From Aeromicrobium sp. Sec7.5 (GTDB taxonomy: Bacteria > Actinomycetota > Actinomycetes > Propionibacteriales > Nocardioidaceae), in NCBI RefSeq assembly GCF_036867135.1, contig NZ_JBAJIJ010000002.1, positions 434,001 to 498,000 on the forward strand: a stretch of 64,000 bases of DNA. Reading direction: 5' to 3'. The notes below the pieces were generated by a model that saw only the letters and a program-made list of their open reading frames with translations, did no database searches and was not told the DNA's origin. Numbering within the stretch: position 1 is the stretch's first letter; each line of letters starts with the position of its first letter. The translations under genes were made by a program, and so were the position numbers. Below, in pieces: positions 48,641 to 60,098 of the stretch.

Positions 48641-51600
48641 ATGAGCACCAGCAACCCGAGCGAGCGTCCCCCCGTCCGCCTCGTCACCGCGTCCGCCCTC
48701 TTCGACGGTCACGACGCGAGCATCAACATCATGCGGCGCATCATGCAGTCGCAGGGTGCCGAGGTCATCCACCTCGGTCACAACCGCTCGGTCGCCGAGG
48801 TCGTCACCGCCGCGATCGAGGAGGACGTCCAGGGCGTCGCGGTCTCGAGCTACCAGGGCGGCCACGTCGAGTACTTCGAGTACCTCGTGGAGTCGCTGCG
48901 CGCCCAGGGCGCCGGCCACGTCAAGGTCGTCGGTGGTGGCGGCGGCGTGATCGTGCCCGAGGAGATCGCGCGACTGCGCAAGGCCGGCGTCACGATCTTC
49001 AGCCCCGAGGACGGCCAGCGCCTCGGCCTGCCCGGCATGATCGCCGAGGTCGTCGACGCCTGCGCCTTCGACCTCAACGACCTCGCCCCGCTCGACGTCG
49101 ACGCGGTGCTCGCGGGCGACCGCGCGGCCATCGCCCGCGCGCTCACGGCCGCCGAGGCCGGACGCCTGACCGACGACGCGCGCGCCCGCCTCCTCGAGAG
49201 CGCTGCGGCCCACGGCACTCCCGTGCTCGGCATCACCGGCACCGGCGGCTCGGGCAAGAGCTCGCTGACCGACGAGCTCGTCCGTCGCCTGCGCGTCGAC
49301 CAGCAGGACAAGCTGCGCGTCGCGGTCATCGCGGTCGACCCCACGCGCCGTCGCGGCGGCGGCGCCCTCCTGGGCGACCGCATCCGCATGAACTCCCTCG
49401 ACGGCGACCGCGTCTTCTTCCGGTCCCTCGCCACCCGCGGCGCGCACGAGCTGCCCGAGACCCTCACCGACGTCATCTCCGTCGTGAAGGCGGCCGGCTT
49501 CGACCTCGTGGTCGTCGAGACCCCCGGCATCGGCCAGGGCGACGCCGCCATCGTGCCGTTCGTCGACCACTCGCTGTACGTCATGACGCCGGAGTTCGGC
49601 GCCGCGTCGCAGCTCGAGAAGATCGACATGCTCGACTTCGCCGACGTCGTCGCGATCAACAAGTTCGAGCGCCGCGGCGCCAAGGACGCGCTGCGTGACG
49701 TGGGTCGCCAGCTCGTGCGCAACCGCGAGGCCTTCGGCAAGCGCCCCGAGGACATGCCGGTGTTCGGCACCTCGGCCGCCACGTTCAACGACGACGGCGT
49801 CACCGCGCTGTACCAGCACCTGCGCACCCTCCTGGCCGACGGCGGCCTCGCGCTCGACGAGGGCGTGCTGCCCGCGGTCGACGTCCGCCACTCCAGCGGC
49901 ATCCGCCAGGTCGTGCCGCCGGAGCGCGTGCGCTACCTCGCTGAGGTCACCGAGACGGTGCGCGACTTCCACGCCGAGACCGAGAAGCTCGCCGACGCCG
50001 CCGACCGCGTGCAGCGGCTCGAGCTCACGACGGCCGAGCTCGAGCGCGCCGAGGTCGACGCGACGTCGGTCGAGGGCCTGCTCGAGGCCGCCCGCAAGGA
50101 CGTGCCGCACGCGATCTCCGACCAGATCACGGGCTGGCCCGCCGTCGTCGAGTCGTACTCCGGCGACGAGCAGGTCGTGAAGGTGCGCGACAAGGAGATC
50201 CACACGCAGCTGACCCGGGAGTCGCTCTCGGGCAACAAGATCCCGCGCGTCTCGCTGCCCCGCTTCCGCCACCACGGCGAGCTCGTGCGCTTCTGGCGCC
50301 GCGAGAACCTGCCGGGCTACTTCCCGTACACGGCCGGCGTGTTCCCGTTCAAGCGCGACGGCGAGGACCCGGCCCGCATGTTCGCCGGCGAGGGCGACCC
50401 CTTCCGCACCAACCGCCGCTTCAAGCTGCTCAGCGAGGACGGCGACGCCACCCGGCTCTCGACCGCGTTCGACTCGGTCACGCTGTACGGCCGCGACCCC
50501 GACGAGCGCCCCGACATCTACGGCAAGGTCGGCACGTCCGGCGTCTCCGTCGCGACGCTCGACGACATGAAGGTGCTCTACGACGGCTTCGACCTCGCCT
50601 CGCCCAGCACCTCGGTCTCGATGACGATCAACGGCCCCGCGCCCACGGTGCTGGCGTTCTTCCTCAACACCGTGATCGACCAGCAGGTCGACCGCTTCCG
50701 CGAGGAGGAGGGCCGCGAGCCCGACGAGGCCGAGCACGCCGAGCTGCGCTCGTTCGCGCTCAAGAACGTGCGCGGCACGGTGCAGGCCGACATCCTCAAG
50801 GAGGACCAGGGCCAGAACACGTGCCTGTTCTCCACCGAGTTCAGCCTGCGCATGATGGCCGACATCCAGGAGTGGTTCATCTCTGAGGGCGTCCGCAACT
50901 TCTACTCGGTCTCGATCTCCGGCTATCACATCGCCGAGGCCGGGGCGAACCCCATCAGCCAGCTCGCCTTCACGCTCGCGAACGGCTTCACGTACGTCGA
51001 GGCGTACCTCGCGCGCGGCATGGACATCAACGACTTCGCCCCCAACCTGTCGTTCTTCTTCTCCAACGGCATGGACCCGGAGTACTCGGTGCTCGGTCGC
51101 GTGGCCCGCCGCATCTGGGCCATCGCGATGAAGGAGAAGTACGGCGCGAACGACCGCAGCCAGAAGATGAAGTACCACGTGCAGACGTCGGGCCGGTCGC
51201 TCCACGCGCAGGAGATGGACTTCAACGACATCCGCACCACGCTGCAGGCGCTCATCGCGATCTACGACAACGCCAGCAGCCTGCACACCAACGCGTACGA
51301 CGAGGCCGTCACGACCCCCAGCACCGAGTCGGTGCGCCGGGCGCTCGCGATCCAGCTCATCATCAACCGCGAGTGGGGCCTGGCGATGAACGAGAACCCG
51401 CTGCAGGGCTCGTTCATCATCGACGAGCTCACCGACCTGGTCGAGAAGGCCGTGCTCGAGGAGTTCGACGCGATCAACGAGCGCGGCGGCGTGCTCGGCG
51501 CGATGGAGACCGGCTACCAGCGCGGCCGCATCCAGGACGAGTCGATGCTCTACGAGCACCGCAAGCACGACGGCTCGCTGCCGATCATCGGCGTCAACAC

Positions 51601-51874
51601 GTTCCGCAAGCCGCACGTGGAGGACGAGGAGCCGCAGAAGATCGAGCTCGCGCGCGCCACCGAGACCGAGAAGCAGGGCCAGCTCACCCGCGTGCGCGAC
51701 TTCCAGAAGACGAACTCCAGCGAGGCCGCCGAGGCGATCTCGCGCCTCAAGGAGGCGGCCGTCACGGGCGAGAACGTCTTCGCGGTGCTCGTCGACGCGG
51801 CGCGCGTGTGCTCGCTGCAGCAGGTCACCGACGCCTTCTTCGAGGTCGGGGGCCAGTACCGCCGCAACGTCTGA
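48641..51874 (+). CDS. icmF: Fused isobutyryl-CoA mutase IcmF (B12-dependent)
   Basis: A 1077-residue fusion. The N-terminal B12-binding domain (10-145) has ALFDGHDASINIMRRIMQ with the DxHxxN/G-type cobalt-ligand histidine, and GVAVSSYQGGHVEYF. The central MeaB-like G-protein chaperone (about 195-420) has the P-loop GITGTGGSGKSSLTDEL, VVVETPGIGQGD and NKFERRGAKDAL. The C-terminal mutase domain (550-1060) has YFPYTAGVFPFKR and GTVQADILKEDQGQNTCLFS. The glutamine in EDQGQN, where methylmalonyl-CoA mutase has arginine, points to isobutyryl/n-butyryl-CoA interconversion. The ATG is chosen for its CAGGAG site. It consumes the cofactor made and imported by the neighbouring genes. Confidence 0.96.
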   Translation: MSTSNPSERPPVRLVTASALFDGHDASINIMRRIMQSQGAEVIHLGHNRSVAEVVTAAIEEDVQGVAVSSYQGGHVEYFEYLVESLRAQGAGHVKVVGGGGGVIVPEEIARLRKAGVTIFSPEDGQRLGLPGMIAEVVDACAFDLNDLAPLDVDAVLAGDRAAIARALTAAEAGRLTDDARARLLESAAAHGTPVLGITGTGGSGKSSLTDELVRRLRVDQQDKLRVAVIAVDPTRRRGGGALLGDRIRMNSLDGDRVFFRSLATRGAHELPETLTDVISVVKAAGFDLVVVETPGIGQGDAAIVPFVDHSLYVMTPEFGAASQLEKIDMLDFADVVAINKFERRGAKDALRDVGRQLVRNREAFGKRPEDMPVFGTSAATFNDDGVTALYQHLRTLLADGGLALDEGVLPAVDVRHSSGIRQVVPPERVRYLAEVTETVRDFHAETEKLADAADRVQRLELTTAELERAEVDATSVEGLLEAARKDVPHAISDQITGWPAVVESYSGDEQVVKVRDKEIHTQLTRESLSGNKIPRVSLPRFRHHGELVRFWRRENLPGYFPYTAGVFPFKRDGEDPARMFAGEGDPFRTNRRFKLLSEDGDATRLSTAFDSVTLYGRDPDERPDIYGKVGTSGVSVATLDDMKVLYDGFDLASPSTSVSMTINGPAPTVLAFFLNTVIDQQVDRFREEEGREPDEAEHAELRSFALKNVRGTVQADILKEDQGQNTCLFSTEFSLRMMADIQEWFISEGVRNFYSVSISGYHIAEAGANPISQLAFTLANGFTYVEAYLARGMDINDFAPNLSFFFSNGMDPEYSVLGRVARRIWAIAMKEKYGANDRSQKMKYHVQTSGRSLHAQEMDFNDIRTTLQALIAIYDNASSLHTNAYDEAVTTPSTESVRRALAIQLIINREWGLAMNENPLQGSFIIDELTDLVEKAVLEEFDAINERGGVLGAMETGYQRGRIQDESMLYEHRKHDGSLPIIGVNTFRKPHVEDEEPQKIELARATETEKQGQLTRVRDFQKTNSSEAAEAISRLKEAAVTGENVFAVLVDAARVCSLQQVTDAFFEVGGQYRRNV

Positions 51875-51886
51875 CGAGGCTCGCCT

Positions 51887-51955
51887 CCCCCAGATGTGCG
51901 CGCAGATGTGCACTTCCGCCGTGCCGGAATCGCACATCTGCGCGCAAATCTGGGG
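51887..51955. repeat. CCAGAT-type hairpin after icmF
   Basis: Arms CCCCAGATGTGCGCGCAGAT followed by GTGC (51887-51910 or so) and the complement ending GCGCAAATCTGGGG pair over 24 bases with one mismatch, around a 20-base loop. The ends and the loop word GGAATCG match the hairpin inside cobF. It lies 13 bases after icmF and may terminate its transcript. Confidence 0.8.
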
Positions 51956-52096
51956 GTAGCGGCGGGGTGGCGCCGGCCCGGCACCTCGCCTCGCTCGACG
52001 CGCGGCGAGCCGCTTCCTGCGGTACCAAGGACGGGCAGGTCCCCGAGACGCAAGCGCCTCCCGGCGCTCTCGGCGGCCCGCCGGAGAGGGAGCCTG

Positions 52097-52618
52097 ATGG
52101 ACACCTGGATCTGGATCGTCATCGCCGTCGTCGCCGTGCTGGCGGTGCTCGCCGTCGTGGCGCTGGTCGTGCGGCGAGCAGGAGCCGACCGTCGTCGTGA
52201 GCGCGACGAGGCCCGCCGTCGCGAGGAGGCCACGCAGCTGCGCGACGAGGCCCACGAGGCCACCGTCTCCGCCCGCCAGAGCGAGGCCGAAGCGGCCGCC
52301 GCCCGCGCGGACGCCGAGCAGGCTCGCCTCGAGGCCGAGCGCCTCGACTCCCGCGCCGGTGGCCTCGAGGAGGAGGCCGCCGAGACCGCAGGGATCGCCG
52401 ACGACCGGCTCGCCGAGGCCGACCGCCTTGACCCCGACACCGGCACCCAGGCCGACGGGGCTCCGCCCGCTGGCTCGGCCACCACCCCTCCCCCGCCGGT
52501 CGATCCGGCCCCGCCCGCCGGCGCACCGGTGGCGACCGACCCGGCCGCCCCGCCCGCCGCACCTCCGGCCGGCGCAACCGACCCGACCTCGGACAGGCCC
52601 GCACCGCCGCCCGCCTGA
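52097..52618 (+). CDS. Single-pass membrane protein with coiled coil and Pro/Ala-rich tail
   Basis: A 173-residue protein of unknown function. One N-terminal helix (WIWIVIAVVAVLAVLAVVAL, residues 4-23) is followed by a charged Arg/Glu/Ala-rich coiled coil (about 28-110, RRREEATQLRDEAHEATVSA and similar heptads) and a Pro/Ala/Thr-rich tail (115-173). The start ATG at 52097 has a GAGGGAG site. The frame extends upstream only into the repeat. Similar proteins are common in actinobacteria and are annotated as hypothetical. No operon partner is evident. Confidence 0.75.
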   Translation: MDTWIWIVIAVVAVLAVLAVVALVVRRAGADRRRERDEARRREEATQLRDEAHEATVSARQSEAEAAAARADAEQARLEAERLDSRAGGLEEEAAETAGIADDRLAEADRLDPDTGTQADGAPPAGSATTPPPPVDPAPPAGAPVATDPAAPPAAPPAGATDPTSDRPAPPPA

Positions 52619-52626
52619 CGCGCCGG

Positions 52627-52632
52627 TAGCGT
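52627..52632 (+). promoter_or_regulatory. -10 element, leaderless thioesterase gene
   Basis: TAGCGT is followed by six bases and the GTG start at 52639. Confidence 0.5.
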
Positions 52633-52638
52633 GCAGGC

Positions 52639-53133
52639 GTGAGTGACTTCGCGACCTACGACCTGCTGGCCTCGCTGGAGCCGACCACCACCGCGGTGGT
52701 CGGCCCCGAGCACCTCGACGTCAACGGCCACATGAACATCCAGCACTACTACGTGTTCGGCAGCGGGTCGATGTGGCGGTTCAACCAGCAGCACCTGGGC
52801 ATGCCCGACACCTACATCACCGAGCGCGGCATGACGACGTTCACGGCGGAGCAGCACCTGCGCTTCCTCGCCGAGTCCCACGAGGGCGACGAGCTCGCGA
52901 TGGTGGTGCGCCCGGTCGATCGTGGCGGCCGCGCGATCCACCTGGCGTCGGCGATCCTGAACACGACCCGCGCCGAGATCGCGTGCGTCGCCGAGACCCT
53001 CCTGGTGCACGTCGACTTCGCCACGCGACGACCGGTGCCGTTCCCCGACGACATCGCGGCCCTCATCGACGCGTCCCTCGCCGAGTCCGACGTGCGACTG
53101 CCCGTCAGCGGTGCCCTCGGGATCCGCCGATGA
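52639..53133 (+). CDS. Hotdog-fold thioesterase family protein
   Basis: A 164-residue acyl-CoA thioesterase-like protein. [20 protein letters not shown] (residues 26-45) carries the DxNGHMN active-site pattern of 4-hydroxybenzoyl-CoA/YbgC-type hotdog enzymes, followed by [20 protein letters not shown] and [16 protein letters not shown]. It likely hydrolyses an acyl-CoA or acyl-ACP in the cytoplasm; the substrate is unknown. The GTG start has a leaderless-type promoter. The stop overlaps the rnhA start (ATGA). Confidence 0.85.
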   Translation: MSDFATYDLLASLEPTTTAVVGPEHLDVNGHMNIQHYYVFGSGSMWRFNQQHLGMPDTYITERGMTTFTAEQHLRFLAESHEGDELAMVVRPVDRGGRAIHLASAILNTTRAEIACVAETLLVHVDFATRRPVPFPDDIAALIDASLAESDVRLPVSGALGIRR

Positions 53134-53579
53134 CGGCCGACGACCGTCCCCACGTCGAGATCTCGACCGACGGCGCCTGCCTCGGCAACCCCGGCCCGGG
53201 CGGGTGGGGCGCGATCCTGCGCGCCGGGCAGCACGAGAAGGAGCTGTCGGGGGCTGAGCCCGACACGACCAACAACCGCATGGAGCTCACGGCCGCGATC
53301 CGCGCGCTGGAGGCGCTCAAGCAGCCCTCACGCGTCGACCTGCGCACCGACTCCACGTACGTGCGCAACGGCATCATGAGCTGGGTCGCGAACTGGCAGC
53401 GCAACGGCTGGCGCACCTCGGCCAAGCAGCCCGTCAAGAACGCCGACCTGTGGCGCGAGCTGGTCGCGGCCGTCGAACGGCACGACGTCACGTGGCACTG
53501 GGTCAAGGGCCACGCCGGCGACCGCGACAACGAGATCGCCGACCGCCTCGCCAGCGCCGCCGCCCGCACCCTCCTCTGA
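53130..53579 (+). CDS. rnhA: Ribonuclease HI
   Basis: A 149-residue type 1 RNase H that degrades RNA in RNA-DNA hybrids. The DEDD metal-binding residues are visible: D14 in [18 protein letters not shown]52 in [14 protein letters not shown]74 in [11 protein letters not shown] and D138 in [11 protein letters not shown], with the catalytic histidine in VKGHAGD. The length and order are standard. Translationally coupled to the thioesterase gene. Downstream lies a block of interspersed repeats. Confidence 0.96.
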   Translation: MTADDRPHVEISTDGACLGNPGPGGWGAILRAGQHEKELSGAEPDTTNNRMELTAAIRALEALKQPSRVDLRTDSTYVRNGIMSWVANWQRNGWRTSAKQPVKNADLWRELVAAVERHDVTWHWVKGHAGDRDNEIADRLASAAARTLL

Positions 53580-53594
53580 GCCTCCGGCGCCCGC

Positions 53595-53791
53595 TGGTTG
53601 AGGTGCGAGTGCGCCCTGGCGCACGAGCCTCCCCACCCGCACCACCGGCGGTTGTCCCCCTACGACTTCGTCGTGGGAGGTGCCCCCAGTGCGAGTGCGC
53701 TCTGGCGCGCGAGCCTCGAAACCGTGGTCACGAAGTGGGCTGCCGTACCCCTTTCGAGGCTCCTCGTCCCTCGTCGCACCTCAAGGGGCGG
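53595..53791. repeat. Cluster of three GAGGTGCGAG...GAGCCTCGAA repeats after rnhA
   Basis: Units lie at 53595-53631 (GGTTGAGGTGCGAGTGCGCC...), 53690-53723 (GTGCGAGTGCGCTCTGGCGC...) and, inverted, 53746-53791 (TACCCCTTTCGAGGCTCCTC ... GCACCTCAAGGGGCGG). A separate short stem CCCCCTACGACTTCGTCGTGGGAGG at 53656-53680 is given here only by position. The 291-base gap between rnhA and the next gene is almost entirely repeat; I see no gene in it. Confidence 0.75.
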
Positions 53792-53870
53792 GGTTCCGCC
53801 CGCACCTCGACCACCAATAGGCGAGCCAGTCCCACTCCTCCCCTGCGAGGGCGTGCGCGACAATCGAGGC

Positions 53871-54626
53871 ATGCACGACGACCTCGGACATGAGCTGTCC
53901 CTCGACCGACCCGTGCGCCGCCTGGTGAGCCTCGTGCCGTCACTGACGGAGGCCGTTGCAGCCACGCGGCGCGAGGCGCTCGTGGGTGCCACCGACTGGT
54001 GCACCCACCCCACCGACCTCGACGTCCCGCGGGTCCGCGGCACCAAGAATCCGGACCGCACGGCGATCGAGGCGCTCGCGCCCGATCTCGTGATCGCGAA
54101 CCAGGAGGAGAACCGCGAGCTCGACGTGCGCCGCCTCCGCGAGGCCGGCGTACCGGTGTGGGTCACGCGCATCGAGACGGTCGACGAGGCGCTCACGTCG
54201 ATGCGGCGGCTCTTCGACGAGGCGCTCGGGTGGGGTGTGCCCGACTGGCTGACCGAGGCCGAGCAGGCCTGGTCCGAGCCGGTCGCACCGCACCGCGGCA
54301 CCGTGGCCGTGCCGATCTGGCGGGATCCGTGGATGGTCGTGGGCCCCCGCACCTACACCGACGACCTGCTGCAGCGACTGGGCTACCGCAACGCCTTCGG
54401 CGCTGATCCAGGTCCGACGGCCGACGCCGACCGGTACCCGAAGGTCGAGCTGGCTCAGCTCGACACCTCGGAGGTCGACCTCGTACTGCTGCCGGACGAG
54501 CCCTACGTGTTCACCGCCGAGGACGGGCCGGAAGCGTTCACCACGGCGCCCACCCGACTCGTCTCCGGCCGGCTGCTGACCTGGTACGGCCCGGCGATGC
54601 TCGAGGCCCGGCGCACCCTCGCCTGA
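53871..54626 (+). CDS. Helical-backbone metal-receptor protein, cytoplasmic BtuF-like
   Basis: A 251-residue protein with the BtuF/ABC-binding-protein fold: RRLVSLVPSLTEAVAATRRE (residues 16-35), VGATDWCTHP, IEALAPDLVIANQEENRELD, VWVTRIETVDEAL and a C-terminal VDLVLLPDEPYVF. There is no signal peptide or lipobox, so it should stay in the cytoplasm, unlike transport-associated binding proteins. The CTHP motif is typical of a branch of stand-alone homologues of unknown ligand. No transporter genes are adjacent. A cobalamin or heme/metal ligand is possible given the surrounding region, but unproven. The weak -10-like GACAAT box six bases upstream suggests a leaderless message. Confidence 0.78.
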   Translation: MHDDLGHELSLDRPVRRLVSLVPSLTEAVAATRREALVGATDWCTHPTDLDVPRVRGTKNPDRTAIEALAPDLVIANQEENRELDVRRLREAGVPVWVTRIETVDEALTSMRRLFDEALGWGVPDWLTEAEQAWSEPVAPHRGTVAVPIWRDPWMVVGPRTYTDDLLQRLGYRNAFGADPGPTADADRYPKVELAQLDTSEVDLVLLPDEPYVFTAEDGPEAFTTAPTRLVSGRLLTWYGPAMLEARRTLA

Positions 54627-54636
54627 GCCGCCCGAC

Positions 54637-56001
54637 CTACCGGTCGGCGCTCTCGGCCTGCTTGCGGGCCTCGACCCGGCGCACCTGGGCCTTCTTGACC
54701 GCCGGGGTGATGTGCATCTCGTGCTTGGCCACGACGTAGGGCGTCTCGCCCACGATCGCGTTGTGGCTGCCGCTGAACAGGTACTTGCTGCCGAGGTTGA
54801 TCATCGTGGCGAGCCGGTTGCGGTTGCCGAGCAGGGTCGCGACGTGCAGGCCGACCCAGATGATCCAGGCCGGGAAGCCCGTAAGCCGCGGCAGGTACGT
54901 GATCTCGGCGACGGCCGACGACTTGCCGATCGTGGCCATCGTGCCCTTGTCGGAGTACTTGAAGGCCTTGACGCTTCCGCGCTTGCCCTTGAGGTCGGCC
55001 TTGATGAGCTTGCCGACGTGCTTGCCGCCCTGGATCGCCGGCTGGGCCAGCTGCGCGAGCGACGACGGACCGATCGAGATGTCGCCGATCGCGAACGTGT
55101 TCTCGAGGCCGTTGACGGCCTGGTGCTCGTCGACCTCGATGCGGCCGCCGCGCCCCTGCGGCACGTTCCAGTCGAGCACCGTGGGGTGCGCCGTGACGCC
55201 CGTGGCCCACACGACGATGCCGGCCTCGAGGAACTCCTCGCGGCCGTCGTACTCGACGAGCACGCCGTCGGCCCGGACCTCCTTGACCGCGGTGTTCAGC
55301 CGGAGGTCGACCTCACGCTTCTCCAGCGAGCGCTTGGCGTAGGCGCGCAGCTTCTCGTGGAAGGGACCGAGGACGTCGGGCGCCATCTCGATGAGCGTGA
55401 CGTGGATCTTGTCGCGGTCCAGCTCGGGGTAGGTCGTGGGCATGTCGTCGTTGCGGAACTCCGCGAACGCACCGGCGGTCTCGACACCGGTGGCGCCGCC
55501 GCCCACGACCACGATGCGCAGGTCGGAGTCCTGCCCGTTGATCGCGAACTCCTCGAGGTTCTCGAAGAGCTGGTCGCGCACCTTGAGGGCGTCGGAGCGC
55601 TTGTAGAGCGGGATCGCGAACTCCTCGGCGCCCGGGGTGCCGAAGTAGTTGGTCGTGACGCCGTTGGCGAGCACCAGGTAGTCGTACGAGACCGACACGT
55701 CGCCGTGCAGGCGCAGCAGCTTCTGGTCGTGGTCGATGCCCGTGACGATGCCCTTGAGGAAGCGCACGTTGCGCTGCTTGGACCGCACGGCGCGCAGGAA
55801 CCAGGTGATGTCGCCGGGGTTCAGGCTGGCGGTCGCGACCTGGTAGAGCAGCGGCTGGAACGTGTTGTACGTGTGCCGGTCGATCAGCGTGATCGACACA
55901 TTGGCGCGCTTGAGCTTGCGCACGAGGGCGAGGCCGCCGAAGCCGCCTCCGACCACCACGACGTGGGGGCGCTTCGGGCTGGAGGGCTGTCGATCGGTCA
56001 T
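54637..56001 (-). CDS. ndh: Type II NADH:quinone dehydrogenase
   Basis: A 454-residue two-dinucleotide-binding flavoprotein. FAD motif HVVVVGGGFGGLALVRKLKR (residues 13-32), NADH motif LRIVVVGGGATGVETAGAFA (about 161-180), quinone-site segment FQPLLYQVATASLNPGDIT near residue 48, and the FAD-ligand AIGDI. Two weakly hydrophobic C-terminal segments (FPAWIIWVGLHVATLLG) would hold it to the inner face of the membrane. It passes electrons from NADH to menaquinone without proton pumping. TAGACT lies six bases before the ATG, so the mRNA is probably leaderless. Confidence 0.95.
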   Translation of the reverse strand: MTDRQPSSPKRPHVVVVGGGFGGLALVRKLKRANVSITLIDRHTYNTFQPLLYQVATASLNPGDITWFLRAVRSKQRNVRFLKGIVTGIDHDQKLLRLHGDVSVSYDYLVLANGVTTNYFGTPGAEEFAIPLYKRSDALKVRDQLFENLEEFAINGQDSDLRIVVVGGGATGVETAGAFAEFRNDDMPTTYPELDRDKIHVTLIEMAPDVLGPFHEKLRAYAKRSLEKREVDLRLNTAVKEVRADGVLVEYDGREEFLEAGIVVWATGVTAHPTVLDWNVPQGRGGRIEVDEHQAVNGLENTFAIGDISIGPSSLAQLAQPAIQGGKHVGKLIKADLKGKRGSVKAFKYSDKGTMATIGKSSAVAEITYLPRLTGFPAWIIWVGLHVATLLGNRNRLATMINLGSKYLFSGSHNAIVGETPYVVAKHEMHITPAVKKAQVRRVEARKQAESADR

Positions 56002-56007
56002 GGGGCC

Positions 56008-56013
56008 AGTCTA
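56008..56013 (-). promoter_or_regulatory. -10 element, leaderless ndh
   Basis: TAGACT on the minus strand is six bases from the ndh ATG. It overlaps the 3' end of the upstream membrane-protein gene. Confidence 0.5.
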
Positions 56014-57198
56014 CGAGCGTGGGGGCTGGTCCAGCATCTGGGAGGGCCCGACGTGACGGGACTCACCGGCGGCCGCCCAGACCCGCACCGACGGGTGACG
56101 CAGCAGGACGTACGTGGCGATGCACGCAGCCGTGACGACCAGCGCCGCCGGCGCCGACGGCGCCACGACGGCACTGCCCACCGCGCCGAGGAGGGCCAGC
56201 ACGATCGCCGCGACCAGGAGCCGGCGGCGACCGAACAGCAGGGCGACCGCGATCCCGGCGGAGGCGAGCGCCACGAGGGCCAGCCCCGACAGCACGACGA
56301 TCGCCCAGACCACGCCGTCGTCGCCGCGCGCCAGGCGAGGCACGAGGTCCAGGAGCGGGTCGTCGCCGGTGACGGCCTCGTCGTAGGCACCCGGCGCGAC
56401 CTCCCGCGCGAGGTAGAGCATGGCGACGGAGCCGGTCGTGACGGCCGTGAGCAGGCTGCCGACGATCGACGTGACGGCCGCGGCGATGAGTGCACCCGGG
56501 AGCCCCTTCGCGCGCGGCACGACGGGCAGGGGCGGCCCCCAGGCCGGCGGTGGGTACCCGGGCGGGGCGGGGTGGTGCGGAGGCGGGGGCGTGACGCCGG
56601 AGATCCGCGGCGGCTGGGCGCCGGAACCGGGGTGGGCGGCGTTGTGGGGCGGCACCGCGCCGCGCCCGGTGAGCGCGTCGACGTCGGCGTCGCGGCCACG
56701 CTGGGCACCGTGGCGCTGGCGCGCCCGGGCGCGCGCCACAAGCTCCGGCGAGGGCGTGCGGCCGTTCTTCAGGTCGAACCAGACCCGCGCCTCGGGCCAC
56801 CAGAGCATGAAGGTGGCGGCGATCAGCACGATGCCCGGGATGATCGCGCCGAACATCGAACCGACGAGGCCGCCGAAGCCGCACAGGAACGTGAGCGCGA
56901 TCCGCGACGGCCGGTCGCCGCGCACCGTGTAGGCGGCCAGCACGAGCACCGCGACGGCCAGCACCACGACGACGTAGAACCACGCCTGCAACCACGTCAG
57001 CGCCGTGTCGAGCGAGACGCTGCCGGCCAGGCCCGCCTCGTCGATGACCTCGGTGACGACCTCCTGGAGCTCCAACGAGCCCCAGTCGGCCAGCAGGCCG
57101 ATCGTGCTGGTGAGCACGAGGAACGCCGCGAACGCGGCACCGGCGCACGCGAGCGTGACGGCCGGCGGTCGGCGGAGTTCCTCGGTCATGCCGTCCAT
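56011..57198 (-). CDS. Multi-pass membrane protein of unknown function
   Basis: A 395-residue protein with about eight hydrophobic segments in two groups (residues 12-145 and 235-380) joined by a long proline-, alanine- and histidine-rich cytoplasmic-type loop (about 165-235, PPPPHHPAPPGYPPPAWG). The first group includes WFYVVVVLAVAVLVLAAYTV and LIAATFMLWWPEARVWFDLK. I recognise no characterised family; similar DUF-type membrane proteins are frequent in actinobacteria. The ATG at 57198 is used; an ATG three codons later (57189) is equally plausible. It lies between clpB and ndh on the same strand. Confidence 0.7.
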   Translation of the reverse strand: MDGMTEELRRPPAVTLACAGAAFAAFLVLTSTIGLLADWGSLELQEVVTEVIDEAGLAGSVSLDTALTWLQAWFYVVVVLAVAVLVLAAYTVRGDRPSRIALTFLCGFGGLVGSMFGAIIPGIVLIAATFMLWWPEARVWFDLKNGRTPSPELVARARARQRHGAQRGRDADVDALTGRGAVPPHNAAHPGSGAQPPRISGVTPPPPHHPAPPGYPPPAWGPPLPVVPRAKGLPGALIAAAVTSIVGSLLTAVTTGSVAMLYLAREVAPGAYDEAVTGDDPLLDLVPRLARGDDGVVWAIVVLSGLALVALASAGIAVALLFGRRRLLVAAIVLALLGAVGSAVVAPSAPAALVVTAACIATYVLLRHPSVRVWAAAGESRHVGPSQMLDQPPRS

Positions 57199-57253
57199 CC
57201 CATCACGCCGGTCCCAGCGCGGTCACGTCCGCGAGCCTTCCGCGCACTCGGGC

Positions 57254-59875
<2,622 letters not shown>

Positions 59876-59925
59876 GGGCGTACTCCTGGGTAAGCGTGAG
59901 ACCTGTTCGGTTCAACCTCACCAAA

Positions 59926-59946
59926 GTTGAGTCTATTCCACTCAAC
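59926..59946. promoter_or_regulatory. HAIR element (HspR operator) upstream of clpB
   Basis: GTTGAGT, seven bases, ACTCAAC matches the HspR-associated inverted repeat CTTGAGT-N7-ACTCAAG apart from the outermost base pair, which is compensated. It lies 51-71 bases upstream of the clpB start. Confidence 0.88.
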
Positions 59947-60098
59947 CCCGCCCGATCGAGTCCGCCCGGCGGCATCGTCCTGCGCGAGCCGGGTCGCCTC
60001 GAACGTCGCCATGACTCATCGTCGCACCGCTTTCGCGTGCCGTCCGGCGGACGCCGGGCCTGGAGCTGCGCCCGACCCCGCGTGGGAGGATGGCCGTC

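Noticed and set aside
48056-52255. Open frame of about 1,400 codons on the minus strand opposite icmF, ending in the MarR gene
   Set aside because: Only the last 167 codons are a real protein (MarR). The rest is opposite icmF and reads as low-complexity antisense sequence.
8794-53791. Insertion sequences or prophage as the source of the repeats
   Set aside because: No transposase, integrase or phage gene is visible, and the repeats are far too short to be autonomous elements.
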